Below are positions 11,945 through 23,902 of a stretch of DNA of 43,629 nucleotides, piece by piece. The DNA comes from Tubiluchus corallicola. Its lineage: Eukaryota; Priapulida; Priapulimorpha; Priapulimorphida; Tubiluchidae. Each line of letters starts with the position of its first letter. Position 1 is the first letter of the stretch. A program made the position numbers and the translations under genes. The notes under the pieces were generated by a model, which was not told the DNA's origin, did not search any database, and saw only the letters and a list, made by a program, of their open reading frames with translations. Location: NCBI GenBank assembly GCA_030141605.1, contig JAQGDQ010000722.1, positions 1-43,629 of the forward strand. Direction: 5' to 3'.

Positions 11945-13266
11945 TATTAAAGTGTAAAAAGAACAAAAAGTAAAACACGGACAAAAATGGTTGTTTATTA
12001 ATAATTTTTTATTAATAATTTTAATAAAGTCCAAAAAAGATGAATCTAGTAATAGAGTTAACATGAATCGCGCAAGATCTTTTCTGCCTTATTTGGAAAA
12101 ATTGATAGTAATACTTATACTGACGGAATTGTTTGTTTAAAATATCTTAGAACTTACGCTCAAACATTGAATAAGCAGTCTACTCAAGTCCCATGCCAGA
12201 ACTGGACATGTATTAAGTGGATCCATAATGTGACTCACTGGCTCGTCTCTTGTTCTCTTATGATGATTCCAAAAGTTACTTTTCGCAGAAGCTACTCACT
12301 TATAGCTGTCTACGGGAGATATATTCAAAGATTTATTAATCAAAAATGAAATAGCTGATAGAAGCCTAACTAAAGATACCAAGCAAATACATTTGAAGAG
12401 GCTACATATTCTAGGCTGCATTTACGAACTGCATTAAGAGCAAGGTGCCCGGGCACAGGACAAAAATTTTTACGTAGAATTTATGTATTCGCTGAAGAGA
12501 TTGGAGTGAAAAGTCTTCCTGGGACTGTCATAAATAAAAGCATTTTTTAGAATTTACATGCATATCAAGTTTATAGTAGACGTAACTTCCACAGCCATTC
12601 TCTTCCGTGTGTACAAAACGCGTTCTCATAATGATTTTACACAAAAAGCTTGCACGTACAAACTCGAGTCTTGTACAAGTACTTGCGTACGCTGGCTATG
12701 TTTTCGTGATAAAGTTGCACCTAAATTATTTTATTTTACTTCCTGCTAATGGCCTCTTTGAAAGAAACTGAACAAAGACTGTTTTACTCTGACTTGTAGA
12801 TCAGTTTTACTACTCTGTTAATTCGTTCAAGTCAAATTTGTAGTTCTTTGTGGACGTGCCCAGTGCAGCAACATTGTTATAAGCATCTTAACAAATGTTT
12901 GAAATTTTTTTACAGTAGTTCAAATATAAAGATTTTAATTTTTGCTGCATTCAATTTTAATGTTTGTTCCTGCATGATTAGTAGATTATTTACACAATTT
13001 AATTCCGAGAATAATTTAATAGACTTTTTAGTCTCATTTTTATAAGTAAAAGCGAAAATATTGTAAACGTTAATTTCGCAAAAATTAAGTGAATTTGAAA
13101 AGTTCAAAGTAAAGCTGCTTGGAAAATATTTTTTAATCTTCCAATTTGGTCGGTGTGGTGGTATTGAAAAAAGTGAGAAAATGCCTACTTTTCAGAGCAA
13201 AATAAATTATTTAGCGAACGTCAACGCGAAGCACGTTGCAGATTACTGTTATCGTGTTCGTCACCG
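11945..13266. other. 3' flank and 3' UTR of the minus-strand gene
   Basis: No coding sequence is recognised. On the minus strand, ATTAAA (13137-13132) lies about 130 bp after the stop codon of the prepropeptide gene and is the closest poly(A)-signal-like hexamer I saw. It is a weak candidate, so the transcript end is not defined. Confidence 0.4.
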
Positions 13267-13378
13267 TCACATCTGGTGCTTAGAACTTGTGTCTCTTCTC
13301 TGCCTAACCAGCACGTCGAAATCATCGTCGTCATCGCTGTCGCCGTAGTCACTCCGTGATCGTGCCGTTTTCAGTATC
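13267..13378 (-). CDS. Prepropeptide exon 4 (C-terminal, with stop)
   Basis: Terminal coding exon. Acceptor TTTTTTATAG ends at 13379. The first base G completes the split codon AG|G (Arg119). Residues 120-155 follow, then TGA at 13269-13267. Visible parts are a basic start (ILKTARSRS), the acidic stretch DYGDSDDDDDFD, the hydrophobic VLV, an RQRR cleavage site and a short tail ending HQM. The segment DYGDSDDDDDFDVLVRQRR aligns with VYDNEDDEDLSRLWDKRR in exon 3, which suggests exon duplication. The frame is closed in the other two phases. It was found by the matching intron phase and acceptor, since it is too short to stand out alone. Confidence 0.78.
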
Positions 13379-14174
13379 CTATAAAAAATGGATGAAAATT
13401 CGATAGTTTTCTGTTACCTTTTTACATCTTTCTATGCTGGTTAAAACTATATACCTTTTAGCAGTGATGCTCGCATACTTTCCAAGAAAAGCAGTGCACA
13501 TAGACACAACTACACGTCGAAAGCATTTGAAAGATTTCTTCTTGAGAGATCCGTCCTAGTTTTCTTCTCATTTTTTTCTTCTGGATAGGTTTCTCTTTAA
13601 AATTCAGGGTTTCATCACCATACCTACTTTTTTGACTTAAAATGGCAGTTTAGGGCGTTTGTAAAGAATTGTGAGATCGCCCTTTATTATTTCAGTTTCT
13701 TTGGTGTATACTTTCTTTACCCAATACCTTTTTATAAAACAAATATTTTTATAAATAGATTAAACTTAACCACAGATTTTAATAGGTTTAGTTTTAACCA
13801 TTCACGAAAGATTTAAAATAAGCTATACATTTTTAGAAACAATTTATTCGATATACATGTGTTATTATTATTTATTATTATTTATTTTATTTTCAGACAA
13901 ATACAGTCCATATAACAATAAAAATAAGGCACAAGTGAAAGCACAGAGTTAGTTTACAGAAACATAGTAAGCTTAAATACAACAAAGGGTTAGTTAGAAT
14001 GGGGAAAAATTCTTTGCCACTACTTTAAAATGTTCAATCTAAAAATTGTATCAGTATTGCATAGCAAGTTATTAATAACAGTATTCTGACTCAAAAACAG
14101 TCTACTTCTAAGACTATACACAGCTTTCCTATGTTGTACCATGAAAAACTTGGTACAATGTAGGTAACATACAT

Positions 14175-15720
14175 TTAGTTTGCACTACAGCGACTAGGAA
14201 GATTAGAGAGTTCTCTAGTGGCGTTGTTATGGGTAGTACGCATTCTTTTACTATTTCCTTTTTCGTGATTAAACCAGAGTCTATTGCAATAAAACTGGTA
14301 CAAAATGCTAGAAAAGTCTTCTCTTAACGTGAACACAATAGTTTTAGAACCTCCTAATAATACAATTGGCTCTCGCACATAATAAACACGTTGCTGTTTA
14401 ATATCAAGATCATCTTATACGGTGTTAGTCAAGAAGTGATCCAAATATTTTTGATCATACACAATCTTAACTTTAGAACAATTTAGAATCATGCTAGAGC
14501 ACAAGTGGTCAGCATATCTTTCGGGTATGCAATATAAGCATTTGCTTTTATCAAAGTTATAACAAATATCATTTTCTAAAGCAAAATTTTCACACATGTA
14601 TTGAGCAGATGTTGAAGCTGTGGAACTGAAATAGCAAAAACACAAAAGTCATCAGCATAGGCTAAATGATTTAATGTAGCACTAGTAACATTTGCACTGT
14701 TTTACCGTACTGATAAGTCGTTCGTGTAAATATTAAAAAAATATGCCGAAAGGATACCAGCTTGTTTCACACAATTGGAAACACTTATATCATAAGAGGC
14801 ATAACCTTGCCAAATTACATTAATTATCTGGTTTTCATACCAATAGTAGAGTAAACTAACAACAAAGACGGGAAAACTACAATGTAATAGCTTCCTAAAC
14901 AGCGTCACATGGTTAATTCTATCAAACGCCTTACTAGCATCTAAGAAGCAAATGTAAAACGGAGTTGATTTAATATTAACATCCAAATCAATATATTGCT
15001 TTAGCAGAAGAATGCGTGAGCCACTCAGTCTTAAAGCCAAGCTGATTGTCACAAGTACAAAGGATATCACTAAATCTTTTTAAAATGACACTTTCCAAAA
15101 CCTTACTTACTACAGTTGCAATAGATATAGGGTCATAATTTTTGATTTCCTTATACTGCTATTCCTGCCTTTCACAAGTGGTAAAAGATTACTACGCATC
15201 TCATCGACTGGTAAAAAAATATGTATAGAAATGAGGAAAATAAAAATGCCAAGATATTCATAAAATTACTCATTTCATAAACTAGTGACTTAGCAGAAAC
15301 AGAACCAGGCCCTATACGTTTATTGAGTATGAGCTTGCAAACTGCATGATATAGTTCAGTTTCTGAGACCAACATAATTTGGTTAAAGCTACTGCTAACA
15401 GTTAAAGTTTTCAGAACACCAGCCTCCTTAGTAGGAGTAGATTTTACAGAATTAAAAAGTTTTTCATAGTGTTCACTCCATAGGTAACAAATCTCGTGAT
15501 GACTATTAGCATTACCAATTAGAGTAGACGCGGGTATTTTCTGAGCAGCGTACTTGCGGAATATTTTCAAAGAGTCTCTCTAACCATGAGATCGATCTAT
15601 CAGGCTAGTAGTCTTTCTGTCACATTTCAGAAGTTCCTGATTATTCCTAAACAAACGCACAGCAAGCTTAAAACGAGCCCTGATTTTTCTCATGTGGTCA
15701 TAAAGGGGCCCATAACAAGG
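14175..15720 (-). pseudogene. LINE reverse transcriptase, broken
   Basis: Begins with a linker (ARFKLAVRLFRN near 15680; LWSEHYEKLFNSV near 15470-15430). The RT palm includes FLDASKAFDRINH, a degraded SNCVKQAGILSAYFFNIYTND (GGILSP normally expected) and an intact YADD. The segment after it (kYLDHFLTNTV, stop, DDLDIKQQRVYY) corresponds to the post-RT region also seen in the copy at 26900-27912. Stops just before the YADD segment, at 14645 and at about 14412 split the domain, so it is a molecular fossil. Confidence 0.85.
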
Positions 15721-15959
15721 TTATCCACATTGTCTCTACTGTAGAAAAGCAGCACGTGATTCGCAGTGTTTCTCAGCTTCATGATCATCCCACCCAACCA
15801 GATGTGTAAAGTGTCCATCACTGTTGACACCACATTTCATTTGAGGAATGCACAGATTCTCAGCTATTTCGATGCAACTGATCACATCATCATACAGCTT
15901 GGAAATCAGAGCTTGATGATCACTGGCACATGTTGACGATCTACTTAATAGTGCTTCAT

Positions 15960-16755
15960 TATATCATTTCAATTTAGGCAGTAGATCATCTAAGGTAGCT
16001 GCATAATTCGCAATGTTAATTTCAGTAGCAACAGACAAGTTATTCCTAGTCTGCACATCAGGCACCTGGTGGCATCCAGAGGAAAAGATTACGCTACAAT
16101 CACTACTGTAGTTAATTTTGGGAATTCTGGTAAAATCCACTGCAAAACAGATTGATACATGAAGTACATGATTTGAAGTAGAAGTATCATTGAGTATCTC
16201 GATCACAGATTAGATCTCTTGCAGAGCAAATGCAGTGATCTAGCCGGAAAGAAAAGCTATGGGCTTCACTGAAACATGTGTAGTAAGAACAGGTAGGCAC
16301 TCTTTGTCAACAATTTGCAAGTCATGTGCAGAACAGAAATCAACGAGATACTTACCAAAACTCCTGCCTAAATCAGCATTGAAGTAGGCAATGTCATAAC
16401 AAGTTGGGGATACGTTATCAATGATGGCACTTAATTTGCCCAAACAAAACAAAAATTCGTCAGTGTTATCACTAGATTCCTAGACTTGATTTGCAGTTGT
16501 AGATCTTTTCTCCAAAGAGCACCGAGGTCACCAATACACCGGCCCACAGGGATGTCATCAGTTAAACTTTAATGACACACCACAAGCTAAAAATCTGTTA
16601 TCAATTTTGTTTAAGACAGCCAAGTCCTGTTCACGAAGCCAATGTTCTTGCAACATTATGATATCAAAACGTTCACATAGGCTTCTTACACAATACAAAG
16701 AATCTGGATTACGAATACTACGGCAGTTGAAAGATGCAATGCGGAGACCTTACGT
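15960..16755 (-). pseudogene. LINE endonuclease domain, broken
   Basis: Apurinic-type endonuclease that would nick target DNA for target-primed reverse transcription. In order on minus: SFNCRS, QEHWL (catalytic Glu region), DDIPVGRCIGDLGALWRK, ADLGRSFGKYLVDFC, then LDHCICSARDLI with the Asp-His pair. A stop follows the LWRK segment, and another break lies between the segments ending 16240 and starting 16206. The order and spacing are those of the domain, but no single frame spans it. Confidence 0.8.
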
Positions 16756-17780
16756 TGTGGGAGTTAGCTTGAAATGTTCCTAATTGCTTGTCATAGAAGG
16801 GTCAAGCCAAAATCCCACTAGACCATACACTGTGGTCAAGCAGGTCAGCTACAGGGTCACCATTGCACACGATGCTAAGCGAACTATAGGTCGGACGTTC
16901 CGAGGTTAATTTCTCAACCTGAACGTCGAATTTGCATCTAGACCGTAAAAATCCACAATCTGACTAACTTCAACTTCTTGAAAAGAACGAGTTACAAAAA
17001 TGCGTTTCTTTTGCAAAACAGCATTAAAAATCATGATGAAGATATAGAGCCTTATGGTCTAAATGTGATGTGAGGTAAGCACTTTTGCTCTCGTCCATGC
17101 TTTCGGAAAAGATGATGGGTAATATTTAGTATCGTCCAGTAGTACATGCGTTATTTGCATATAGTACCCACATTATTTTACAGGTAACTGCTGATGATAT
17201 TTTTGCATAATGTATTATATTGCAAAGTTAAAAGTTTTTTCACAAAAATAAATTTTACTGCAGTCACAAAATGAAAACAATTAAAATTCAAACGTGATGC
17301 GTTAGTATTATCGAATTTAAGCAACCGTGAGCATGTCAGGAAATGGATGGGTGACGCCAGCGAAACTGGTTGTGGACGGTATCATTTGCTACATATCCCG
17401 TTATTTACCTTGGTAGGGAGAGAAGGATGTGCTCGAAAATAGCTCAGCTGCGGGGTCTTATCTAGATAGATTATTCTTGGCAACTAGATCCGTTAAGTGC
17501 TGGATCCCGCTTGCACAACCAAAGACTATACAAATAAATTAGAGCATTCAATAGAGATGTCGACCCACATGACATTATTTTGGTTAAAGATTTATTTTGA
17601 CCACTTTTAATCTTGTGACTTTGACCTTTGACTTTTTGGAGCAAAAAGGTTTCAGTTGGTGTGGGTAGCAAGAGTATTTAAGTTCTCGTCTTCTAAATCT
17701 AAAAGCAATTTTTGTGGCTTGAAATTGAGTGAATGCTGGATCAACTGCAAGATCGCCCTCATAAAGAAAAGTTGATGTAC

Positions 17781-17897
17781 CTCTGTATTAGAGCACGTCT
17801 CTTGTCCCAAAGTCTTGACAAATCTTCATCATCCTCATTGTCGTACACAGGTCTGTTTTCAACGTCATTTGGAGGTTCTTCAATAACTGCCCACTGA
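17781..17897 (-). CDS. Prepropeptide exon 3 (acidic module, KRR site)
   Basis: Internal exon of 117 bp with phase 2 at both ends. Acceptor TTTTTTGCAG ends at 17898. The first T completes AT|T (Ile80) with exon 2, and the exon ends AG|GTACAT. Residues 81-118 start QWAVIEEPPNDVENRP, continue with YDNEDDEDLSRLWD and end KRRALIQ. The acidic spacer followed by Lys-Arg-Arg is typical of prohormone linkers. The same layout recurs in exon 4. Because it is a symmetric exon it can be duplicated or skipped without breaking the frame. The donor is weaker than the other two. Confidence 0.78.
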
Positions 17898-18389
17898 CTG
17901 CAAAAAACCAATGTTCTTTATATTTTCAAATAAATTTCTATAGTAGCTGTTACTGCGCGTAAGGGATGTTTCTACGTTTTAGGCCTAGAATACTGCTCAT
18001 TCATATAACTCTATATTCGGTTGCAGCGACAGCAATGATCAAACCTATCAATTGCTGTTCTTCACTTGGGTGCCGAAATGTGTCTTGTCTGCCGCACGCT
18101 TAGTTCTATTGTGCTGATCTGCTTAGTGCTAAATCAGCTTACTTTTTACGTGTCGCCATCGCCGCGCGAGTAGTAATATGAACAAGCTTTAAGTTTCATT
18201 TGCGATAGCAACGACGACGACGACAACAACAAGAACAATAATGAACATATTATAAAGTTCGGTAACGAAACCTAAAGCCAAACTGAAGTTGTTTCACACG
18301 AAAAGGATGAAATGTAAAAAATTGGCGAAAAAGACGCTTTAGTAACAATTTCCAGGTTTCGTAACTTTAAAACTTATCACGAAATTAAG
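17898..18389. other. Intron 2, 3' part
   Basis: No gene or repeat recognised apart from a short CGA/CAA trinucleotide run at about 18210-18236 (acgacgacgacaacaacaag). Confidence 0.5.
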
Positions 18390-18648
18390 CTTAATGATAT
18401 TTTGCGTATAAAAATCACGCTTTACCATGACTCCAAAGATTATGGGTTCGAACCCCACTCATGTCGGTGATCTACGAGCCACTTACCGCCAGACTATATT
18501 TTCTGGCCGTCTTCCTAGGCTACATACTGGGTGAAGAAAGAACCAGCCGCTTGTGCTCCCCTTGTGTGCCATGCCTCTATAAAATGATGCCGTAACCATC
18601 TATCCTATGCTCCGCATTCTTCTTCTTCTTCTTTTTCTTCTTCTTAGT
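18390..18648 (+). mobile_element. tRNA-derived SINE-like element
   Basis: A perfect RNA polymerase III B box, GGTTCGAACCC, lies at 18445-18455. It is followed by a unique body of about 160 bp and a TTC-rich tail (18618-18647). The A-box region upstream is not clear, so the tRNA of origin cannot be named. Head, body and simple tail in this order are typical of SINEs. Confidence 0.55.
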
Positions 18649-19194
18649 TTTCGTTAGCATGAATTAAAAGCATTCATGTGCTTACTCTGCCGCTTTGTAA
18701 CCCTTTGGCGTTCAGTCATTACACAGTGCTTATGTCGCAATGTGAACACTGAAAGCAACCTGAATTTCTCAGCTTAATGTTTGACATAAGTGAATTAATG
18801 CAAAATGTCAAGACAGGGAGAGAGAGAAGTAGTGAAGAATTAATTAAATTAGGCAATATAAGGAATGCTGCGTGTTACGGAGAAATGATATATGACTAAC
18901 TTTGATATTGAAAGTAACACTATGTCAGTTTTGCACCACCGTTAATTTCTTTATTTGACTCAAGCAGAGAATAAATCAAAATCGCTCACAAATTTTGAAC
19001 GTTTTACCTGCAATCACAAAGTTTTATATAAGCGAAAAGAGGTAACTAAGAAAGGAGATATAGCTCGCGCTGCGTGATTGAAGCTAAACTGCATTGGGTT
19101 GGTTAGTAAATGGATGGGGTCAACTGGGAATACTACTTCTGGGATGTTTCATATAGCAAGTTACCTACGAATGAAGTGGATAAGACGGATAGGT

Positions 19195-19520
19195 AGGATG
19201 ATCTGAAATAGTTGAAAAAGAAAAAGAAATAAAGTAAAACATGAAAATAAGGAAGGATTGAGAAAAGAAGAAAGTGAAATGGAAAGAAAAAGACTGGAAA
19301 GTGGGAAAGAGGGGAAGAAGAATAGACGGAAACAATGCAGTAATAAGAAGAAAGCGGCGAAGGAAAAATGAAAGAGGGAAAACAAAAAGGTGTGAGGGAA
19401 GAAGCGAAAAATAAAAGTACATATTAACGAAAGATTGAGAGAAGGATGAAATAAAAGAGCAAATGATAAAAAAATTAAGGAAAAGTAAGACAAAAAAGCA
19501 AAAAGTAAAAAATAAAGAAA
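19195..19520 (+). repeat. Purine-rich (GAAA/GAAG) tract
   Basis: About 320 bp of nearly pure purine on the plus strand. The Phe/Leu/Ser-rich minus-strand frames across it are compositional and not genes. Confidence 0.85.
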
Positions 19521-19678
19521 GATGAAATGGTGTAAGTGGTGAAAGTTACTTCTACGACATATATATGGCTATTTGTATATACCAAAACGCTAACGGCTAG
19601 TTTAGTATCTCATCTTAGATGATAGATCTATTTAAAACTGCGCATTTACTAATTATATCTATGCACTTTTTATTTACA

Positions 19679-19858
19679 AACTGTGTGCGTAATAGTTACA
19701 ACTGTGTAATTACTAGTTACAATCGTGTACGCAATAGTGACAAGTCTGTGCTTAATAGTTTACAACTGTGTATTTACTAATTGATACTGTGTAATTACAG
19801 GGTACATCTGTCTACTTACTAGCAACAACTGTGTACTTAATAATCACAACTGTATTTC
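19679..19858 (+). repeat. Degenerate 21-22 bp minisatellite
   Basis: Eight or more imperfect copies of a unit like aactgtgtaattactagttac follow one another. Examples are aactgtgtgcgtaatagttac, aatcgtgtacgcaatagtgac and aactgtgtacttaataatcac. Divergence between copies indicates an old array. Confidence 0.8.
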
Positions 19859-20189
19859 AGCAAACTTTTTTCCTGATGATGACCGACCTTCACTAACTAA
19901 CAAATCATTAAACCACTTATAAAATATCTCTCTCCCTCTCAAGAAAATGACATCCAATTAACAAAAGACTGAAATCTGTAAATCCAATTAACTCTTTCGT
20001 TCAACATTAGTTTTCATATTGATATTTTCGCGCATGTTGATGCACTACTTTCTTCTGAAGTTGTCACATTCAGACTGCTGATGACAATAACCCAACAAAA
20101 GAAACAGCAATAATAACTGCAAATACGTATTGCAAATACGTTATTGTTTGTGTACAAATACCCATTTAAAACAAGTTTTCAGACAAGGA

Positions 20190-20330
20190 TAATAGCTGAG
20201 TGGTCCCAGCATGAGCTCGAAGATCGAAGCAGAAGATTTTACCTTGATAATGAGCCAGATTCCTGTCCGGCTACAAACATCTTCATTAATTAGGTGGTCC
20301 AGAATTCAGTCCAGGATTATGGAAAGCAAA
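20190..20330 (+). repeat. Dispersed SINE-like repeat, copy 2
   Basis: Starts with tagctgagtggtc, which resembles a polymerase III A box. It then has gataatgagccag and ggctacaaacatcttcatta, the core shared with 11862-11937 and 40216-40290. It lies just before the Penelope-like fragment. No B box was found. Confidence 0.42.
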
Positions 20331-20380
20331 AGGCTGCAATATGCCGAACAGTGTAATTTGATCATGGTTTAACAAACCCA

Positions 20381-21060
20381 GTGTTTATAAAAGTAGTTAT
20401 TGATGGGGTTCCAAACCAGTCACCCAGGTCTCCCATCATACAGCTTAGTAATTGTTTTACGGCATCATTTGACATCAAGTTTCTGTTTACGAATGTTTCT
20501 CATGGGAAGACCGTAGAATTAACATGTGATCAGTTATTTGCTGAACAACATAATGCTATAGGCTTGAGCGGAATCAATTTGAACGGCTTTCCAGTCTAGT
20601 GGCAAAGTAGTCTCAAACGAACTTTTTGGTCGAGAATTTTAATGTAATTACGAGCGAAAACGCCAGCGGCAATGTTAAAAGCCACAGTCCTTTGGTACGT
20701 CGCTGACCACTTTTTTATTGTTTGATGACAAGTATAAAGAGGATAAATTTCTACTCTATCTGAATGCCCAGCATGATGGTACTAACATGATGAGTGAGAG
20801 AATAATCATACTTGCCTTTTTAATGTTTCAGTCTTACACTCGGTTTCAAAATTTGGTACGTCTGTATTACACCAATGCGGACAGCTTTTTGCGAGTTACA
20901 AGTTAGGTTTGATTTATAGCCTCCTTTGTAGGGCGTTTAATACATGCTCATCTTACCATTATTTGGATTTTACATGAAAAATTTAATGTGAAATGTTAAA
21001 ATTGCTTTATTTGTCTCTTAAAGTACAAGAATACCTTTTACTTACATAAAGCTAACAAAA
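20381..21060 (+). mobile_element. Penelope-like element RT fragment, decayed
   Basis: Plus-strand remnant in intron 2, antisense to the gene. The first segment has FDIKFLFTNVSHGKTVELTC, matching the RT motif FDVxSLFTNVP of Penelope-like retroelements. A second segment has KFLLYLNAQH, then in shifted frames LGLIYSLLCRAFNTCSSY, the conserved block (YKxGLIxxLLxRAFxICSS) after the RT palm in this group. An EMLKLLYLSL stretch may continue it. No GIY-YIG endonuclease was found. Stops and frameshifts show it is dead. Confidence 0.75.
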
Positions 21061-22215
21061 TTAGTTTTGAAATTTTATATCAGCTACATACTGCCTTGTT
21101 GAATACAAAGTATAATTTAAACTCCGCGATAACCGTTAGGCGCGGCCATTTTGACAACAGGTCGTTTGAAGCAAGTTTAGAAAACGTCGCGTAAAGTTTC
21201 AAAAATAATCAGAGCATTCATAGTGCACACTTTAATAACTAAGTAAAAGCATAAATTACTGTATCAGATCAATAAGATTAAATATGCGTTTTTTTGGTGA
21301 GTCAGTGGTGCATACTAGGAAGGTTAGTTAGTCAGTTGGTTACATTTTTCCAGTTGACTCGAACGTTCTAAATTGCTAATAATTTTCTTTTCTAGTTACG
21401 TAAGTCTTTCAAGCAGGTAAGCGCAATGCTAAGTTGCATAACTTCGCGTGGAATTATTTAAGGGACATACGTTAAAACTGCCATTTCTGCACCTTTAAGG
21501 CTGTTTTTTGGTAGCACTTAGTAGCTATTGTTTGTTGTTAGCTGTTTTGTTAAGAAATTGCATAGGCACTTTGGTTGTTGAATATGCGTTTTTTTGTCTT
21601 GTGTTGAATAATGAAGAAATTAATATCTTGGAAAAGTTAGGACACAAATCAAATATCACGTCACTGTAATATGGGCGTTCGTTGTTTATTTGTTTGTTTG
21701 TTTGCCCTCCAAATATCTTGTTTGCCAATTGGTATTGGAGTTTGGGATTTGTGAAGAATGTCACTGTATGGTTTTGATAGGTTCTTTACTTTTTAATTAG
21801 AAGAATGTGCACGGAACTATTAATAAATTCTAAAACGTGGAATATATACATTACTGACTTGCTATACAATAACGCGACGCCAGAGTCCTTGACAGACCGT
21901 CCACTGTAGGTATACGTTGTCATGTGTTATTATTTTTCGATCGTATTGTTTGTTTTACACCTGTATACCTGTATATTCCTGATTAAACAGGTACAGTTGC
22001 CAAGACAAAATAGTGCTAAGAACATTCCTACAGTGTTTGCGAATAATTAGATAAGAGCTACCGGAATGATCAATACTTTGTGACAATAGTGAAATTACTA
22101 GCCGCCATAACCACCTTCTCACTAATGTTAATTAGCATGTGATTTGTGTTATTTGATCCATCATAGTAGATTTAATTAATTTCATCAAAATTTTAATAAT
22201 GTTATATGTAATAAA
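21061..22215. other. Intron 2, unassigned
   Basis: AT-rich sequence with no recognisable gene or element. A short (TTTG)n run lies at about 21680-21704. Confidence 0.5.
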
Positions 22216-22218
22216 AAG

Positions 22219-22316
22219 CAAACAGACAATCAACAAGCAATCAGTAAACTACAAACAAGCAAACAAATAATCAACCAACTAACCAAACAAACAAGCAAAT
22301 AAATAAGCAAAGACAA
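22219..22316 (+). repeat. Cryptic (CAAA/CAAT)n tract
   Basis: About 100 bp of four-base words (aaacaagcaaacaaataatc, aaacaaacaagcaaataaat). It is an old degenerate tetranucleotide repeat. Confidence 0.7.
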
Positions 22317-22833
22317 CTGAAACGCGGACGAAAATGATATAAATAATTGTACAGATTGTAAAAATTACGTAACAAAGAGTCCAGAAAGTAGCATTTTATG
22401 AAGCAAACTGGAAAATAAAATAAATCTACCAGTGGAGGTTAAATATTAGCAGCGTTCCGAAGGGTGGCTAACTGGGATGGGATAAGATTTCCAAAATCGC
22501 ATTAAAAGTAATTTCATTCACGTTAAATAAATAATAATTAAACTGAGTATCGTTTGTCTTAGCTTAACGTGTGTTTGTTTCATATTTACGTTAAAATTTT
22601 ACCTTTTAAAACGTTGTTTTTTGTAATATATACATTATGCGGAAATCTTATTTTACGACAAAAGTAAAGAACAGAACCGCCAAATATAAAAACGTCGTTC
22701 TTTTATTTTTCGTTTATTTGCTAATAATAAATATCACCAGGTTTGCAATAAGGTAAACGCATTCAATCCAGATGATGTCTATTAGCCTAATAAACGGAAG
22801 CTTGGTATGTTTTTGAATAAAAATATGTAATAT

Positions 22834-22866
22834 ATATATATACATATGTACGTATATGTATATGTT
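22834..22866 (+). repeat. TA/TG dinucleotide run
   Basis: The run tatatatatatacatatgta continues into cgtatatgtatatg. It is a short alternating purine-pyrimidine microsatellite. Confidence 0.7.
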
Positions 22867-22942
22867 AACATTTGTGGTATTGTGTTTGCATGTTTTCTAA
22901 ACTAATCAGACTTCATTCTAAGCCAGTTTGCTCAACAAAATC

Positions 22943-23032
22943 ATTAGTTACAGTTAGCCGCTGTTGGCTACATTTATTGGTTATAGTTAGCCGCTGTTGG
23001 TTTCAGCTATTAGTTAAAGTTAGCTGCATGCT
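22943..23032 (+). repeat. Three-copy tandem repeat, about 33 bp
   Basis: Copies start at 22943, 22975 and 23009 (attagttacagttagccg, attggttatagttagccg, attagttaaagttagctg). The third is partial. Confidence 0.75.
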
Positions 23033-23309
23033 TTAACTCGTGAAAATCTGTGAGTTTTCGGATTTGAAACATTTTGCGAATTCGACAAGTTTCTTCACAA
23101 AATGTTTGGACTGCGCAAAACGGGAGGGGGAAAGCGAAATTCCATACAATGCATATAGTTAAAAGTTTTTTTAGTGTGACACGTTGTTAATATAAATCAT
23201 CATTTGGTTTTTCGCAAATGACTAAAAGACAGTTTTTTTCGCATTTGGGAATGGACAAAAATAATTCATTTGAAAATAATTATGCGTGCAATTTTAATCT
23301 ATTCTAAGC

Positions 23310-23338
23310 AGGTGAGGCGTAATGAATGAGCCTCACCT
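23310..23338. repeat. Perfect 9-bp inverted repeat
   Basis: AGGTGAGGC at 23310-23318 and GCCTCACCT at 23330-23338 are exact reverse complements with an 11-bp loop. No element boundary or function is evident. Confidence 0.7.
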
Positions 23339-23780
23339 CATACCTCTGAGAGATATTCAAACCAAGTTACCATGTTATACCTTATTTGGACATTAACTAC
23401 GCTAACCATATGTGTTAACTTATAAATACGGTAATAATTTAAAATTAATTAACCTGGCCATTTTTTAATAAATTTTTAATATCTATGATCTATAAGTTGT
23501 ATATAGTTTAGTTTAGTATGACATGTGTAGTTAGTACGTAGAGTTAGATACATACGTATGTAAGTATATGTATGTATGTGGAAGTTATAGTATGTGTAAG
23601 TACGCAATTAATAAATAAACGCGACGCGTGATGGTAGTCTGATAGATACTGTAAATCACTAAACAAAAATGACGTGTAAATACTGCGCAGAGCATGGTCC
23701 TGCAAATGGAAGGCACATGAATATAGTGTTCATTGTAGCCTAAAAATATACTTAAAGTAAAAGAATAATACAGACTGCCA

Positions 23781-23807
23781 ATGATGATGATGATGATGAT
23801 GATGATT
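23781..23807 (+). repeat. (ATG)n microsatellite
   Basis: Nine uninterrupted copies of ATG, about 95 bp beyond the exon 2 donor in intron 2. Confidence 0.9.
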
Positions 23808-23902
23808 CCAGGTATAAACTATTAACGTCGTTGAAAACTATTTACAATGTAATACTTTCGTAAGTAACCCTTTGCGAAAATCATGCTTTCAAAACAACTT
23901 AC

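Larger units (their letters stand above)
13862..17140 (-). mobile_element. CR1/L2-group LINE, nearly full length, decayed
   Basis: A non-LTR retrotransposon in intron 3, on the same strand as the host gene. Reading 5' to 3' on minus: upstream coding with KRIFVTRSFQEVEVSQIVDF near 17000; AP-endonuclease N-terminus SFNCRSIRN and DIIMLQEHWL near 16740-16600; endonuclease end LDHCICSARD near 16230; a linker; RT with FLDASKAFDR near 14940 and LAYADDFCVFA near 14670; a C-terminal region with CNRLWFNH; then a tail of AATAAT/AATAAA words ending about 13862. Several stops and frameshifts break it. The motif style fits the CR1/L2 group, with the exact clade unsettled. It cannot be autonomous as it stands. 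Confidence 0.88.

Noticed and set aside
19161-19493. Hydrophobic 110-codon minus-strand frame resembling membrane protein
   Set aside because: Produced by the purine-rich tract; no other gene-like signal.
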